Shown in pieces: positions 62,510 through 64,000 of a DNA stretch of 64,000 nucleotides. Position 1 is the first letter of the stretch. Every line of letters starts with the position of its first letter. The notes beneath the pieces are model-generated. The model searched no databases. It saw only the letters and a program-made list of their open reading frames with translations, and was not told the origin of the DNA. The stretch comes from JABDMH01 sp964428345 (GTDB lineage: Bacteria > Bacteroidota > Bacteroidia > Chitinophagales > Saprospiraceae), in the NCBI GenBank assembly GCA_964428345.1, contig CAYRYD010000021.1:1-64000 (forward strand). Direction: 5' to 3'. Both the position numbers and the translations under genes were made by a program.

Positions 62510-63937
62510 ATGAAGACCTTTTACCTCGTGATTGTATTTTCAGTTTGTCTGAGCCTGGCATCGGTTGAGTCACAAAACCCGCTGCGGCCGGATGCACTGA
62601 CCTTCAAGGCCCTGTTTCTGGATTATCAGAGTCCGGCAACCGATAACTATGGCAATCTTAGAAATTATAAAAACGGCTTTGAGGTTTCCTATCAGAGAAA
62701 TATTAATGATTATATTAATGTGTCGGTTCCATTTCGTGCAGGGGTCGTTAATTTTAATGATGAATTTAAGAATGATGCCATCATGAGTCTGGGAGCTCAG
62801 ATCCATGGGCAATATTGGAAAGCCGGTTCACAGGCTGTACCTTACATTCTTAGCGGGGCTCACGCAGTTTACGAGAAACAAGCCGGCAGTTTTGGCATTG
62901 AGATTCCTATCGGCATTGGTGTCGATATCAAGATGGGCAAAAACGCTTACTTCAATGTACAGCTGGAATATCACCTGGGGTTGGAAGACAACCGGAACAA
63001 TCTGCAACATGGGGTAGGTTTTCGCTATCTGATTGGTAAGAAATCCACAGCACCGGAAGTTCCGTTAAAACCCACGGACTTCGATGGCGATGGTATTCCG
63101 GATGAACAGGACAACTGTCCCGATATTGCCGGATTGCCCGAAATGAAGGGATGCCCGGATACCGATGGAGATGGTATTGCCGATGCAGAAGATCAATGCC
63201 CGGATTTTGCGGGTCCACCCGAGCTGAATGGTTGTCCCGATTCTGATGGCGATGGTATATCTGACAACGAAGACGAATGTCCCAGTCTTAAAGGAACAAT
63301 TGAAAACAATGGATGTCCGGTAATCGATCGGGATGGTGATGGCGTATTGGATTCTGAAGATGCCTGTCCGGACACGCCCGGATCTTTAGCCACGAAAGGT
63401 TGTCCGGATTCCGATAGCGATGGGGTACCTGATTCGGAAGATCTTTGTCCGAACGATGCCGGCTTCAGACAGTTTAATGGTTGTCCTGACCAGGATGGAG
63501 ACGGAGTTCATGATGGCATCGACCGTTGCCCGCAGACCATTGGTTTGGCCAGTAATAACGGTTGCCCGGTAGTGCGCAGGGAGGTTAAGGAGCTGTTAGA
63601 TTTTGCCCAGAGAGCAGTTCAGTTTGATGTCGGACGGGCAACCCTCAGACCGGAATCCATACCGGTACTTAATCAGATTCTGGACATCCTGAATCGTTAT
63701 CAGGACTATGGTCTGGCGATTTCCGGACATACCGATGCCACTGGCGACACTTACCGTAATCTTGACCTTTCAGAAAGCCGGGCCAAGGCCTGCTATGATT
63801 ATCTGTTGGGCCGGGGTATTAGTGAAGACCGGTTAAGCTATGTCGGTTTTGGAGAGACCAGACCGATTGCTACCAATGCTACCGAAGAAGGACGACGGTT
63901 GAACCGGAGGGTAGAATTTGAAATTAAGTTTAAATAA
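62510..63937 (+). CDS. OmpA-family outer membrane protein with thrombospondin type-3 repeats
   Basis: This 475-residue protein has a signal peptide (VIVFSVCLSLASVES), a predicted beta-barrel of about 170 residues, six calcium-binding thrombospondin type-3 repeats at about 194-355 (DFDGDGIPDEQDNCPD pattern with paired Cys) and a C-terminal OmpA domain at about 370-475. The peptidoglycan-binding motif is ISGHTDATGDTYRNLDLSESRA, ending GRRLNRRVEFEI. It links the outer membrane to peptidoglycan and is probably abundant, given its strong -7 element. This layout is typical of Bacteroidota. Confidence 0.95.
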   Translation: MKTFYLVIVFSVCLSLASVESQNPLRPDALTFKALFLDYQSPATDNYGNLRNYKNGFEVSYQRNINDYINVSVPFRAGVVNFNDEFKNDAIMSLGAQIHGQYWKAGSQAVPYILSGAHAVYEKQAGSFGIEIPIGIGVDIKMGKNAYFNVQLEYHLGLEDNRNNLQHGVGFRYLIGKKSTAPEVPLKPTDFDGDGIPDEQDNCPDIAGLPEMKGCPDTDGDGIADAEDQCPDFAGPPELNGCPDSDGDGISDNEDECPSLKGTIENNGCPVIDRDGDGVLDSEDACPDTPGSLATKGCPDSDSDGVPDSEDLCPNDAGFRQFNGCPDQDGDGVHDGIDRCPQTIGLASNNGCPVVRREVKELLDFAQRAVQFDVGRATLRPESIPVLNQILDILNRYQDYGLAISGHTDATGDTYRNLDLSESRAKACYDYLLGRGISEDRLSYVGFGETRPIATNATEEGRRLNRRVEFEIKFK

Positions 63938-64000
63938 AGGCACCTCTTAAATAAGATCAGTTAGGAATTTATCGAAAATGGAAGGGTTGCTTATGAGTGA

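Noticed and set aside
63978..64000. ATG near the right edge as the start of another gene
   Set aside because: Only seven codons are visible before the window ends, too little to support a call.

Overview
The window comes from a member of the Bacteroidota, most likely the Saprospiria. The evidence is a complete gldA-gldF-gldG gliding ABC transporter cluster, a DUF3098 gene between ftsX and uppP, TAnnTTTG-type -7 promoter elements, weak Shine-Dalgarno sites, an OmpA protein with thrombospondin type-3 repeats, an amylomaltase with two starch-binding domains, and many lipoproteins and RRxF Tat signals. The base composition is moderate and CCGG is unusually common. No rRNA, tRNA, CRISPR array, prophage or intact insertion sequence was recognised, so this looks like ordinary chromosome.

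Layout. 1-6.5 kb: exported and membrane proteins (GIN-domain adhesin head, glutathione peroxidase, degenerate CPBP protein, cytochrome/PQQ sugar dehydrogenase, Tat-exported NIF3-like protein, Tat-exported enolase-superfamily dehydratase). 6.7-10.7 kb: a DinB-like protein, then a LuxR-type response regulator, a TPR histidine kinase and a small secreted protein. 10.7-20.8 kb: cupin, VanX-like dipeptidase, DUF486 protein, exported RraA-like protein, exported sugar isomerase, amylomaltase and a large haem/HEAT dehydrogenase. 20.9-32.6 kb: DoxX protein, leuS, then ftsX-DUF3098-uppP-truB-gldA-gldF-gldG-DUF4340, a dense run for division, envelope, tRNA modification and gliding. 32.6-40.5 kb: GT-C glycosyltransferase with TPRs, S1/P1-type nuclease or phospholipase, acs, exported endonuclease-fold lipoprotein, exported DinB protein and a small lipoprotein. 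40.5-48 kb: a leftward L-arabinose operon (araB-araD-HAD-symporter-araA) followed by an esterase. 48.3-64 kb: a PAS/metallo-beta-lactamase pair, a four-part SGNH/dehydrogenase/HEAT/cytochrome fusion, a second TPR histidine kinase, an SLC12-type transporter, a GH20 hexosaminidase, YkuK-like RNase H fold, short asparaginase and an OmpA protein.

The most notable signal is a three-copy regulatory element in the two-component region. The 21-bp box TAAAATCACC-N5-GGGTGA (16 fixed positions, containing TCACC-N6-GGTGA) lies upstream of the response regulator, the kinase and the small secreted protein. In each case the box centre is exactly 30.5 bp before the first base of a TAnnTTTG-like -7 element, and no TTG -33 element is evident. 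That is the geometry of a class-II activator site and suggests a self-activating circuit with a third, uncharacterised output gene. Another strong structure is a 13-bp perfect inverted repeat forming a nested hairpin at 39406-39461. Several families that are normally cytosolic (NIF3, enolase superfamily, RraA, sugar-phosphate isomerase, DinB) carry export signals here, which suggests enzyme chemistry relocated to the periplasm.

All functions are inferred from sequence motifs read by eye. No database search was possible.
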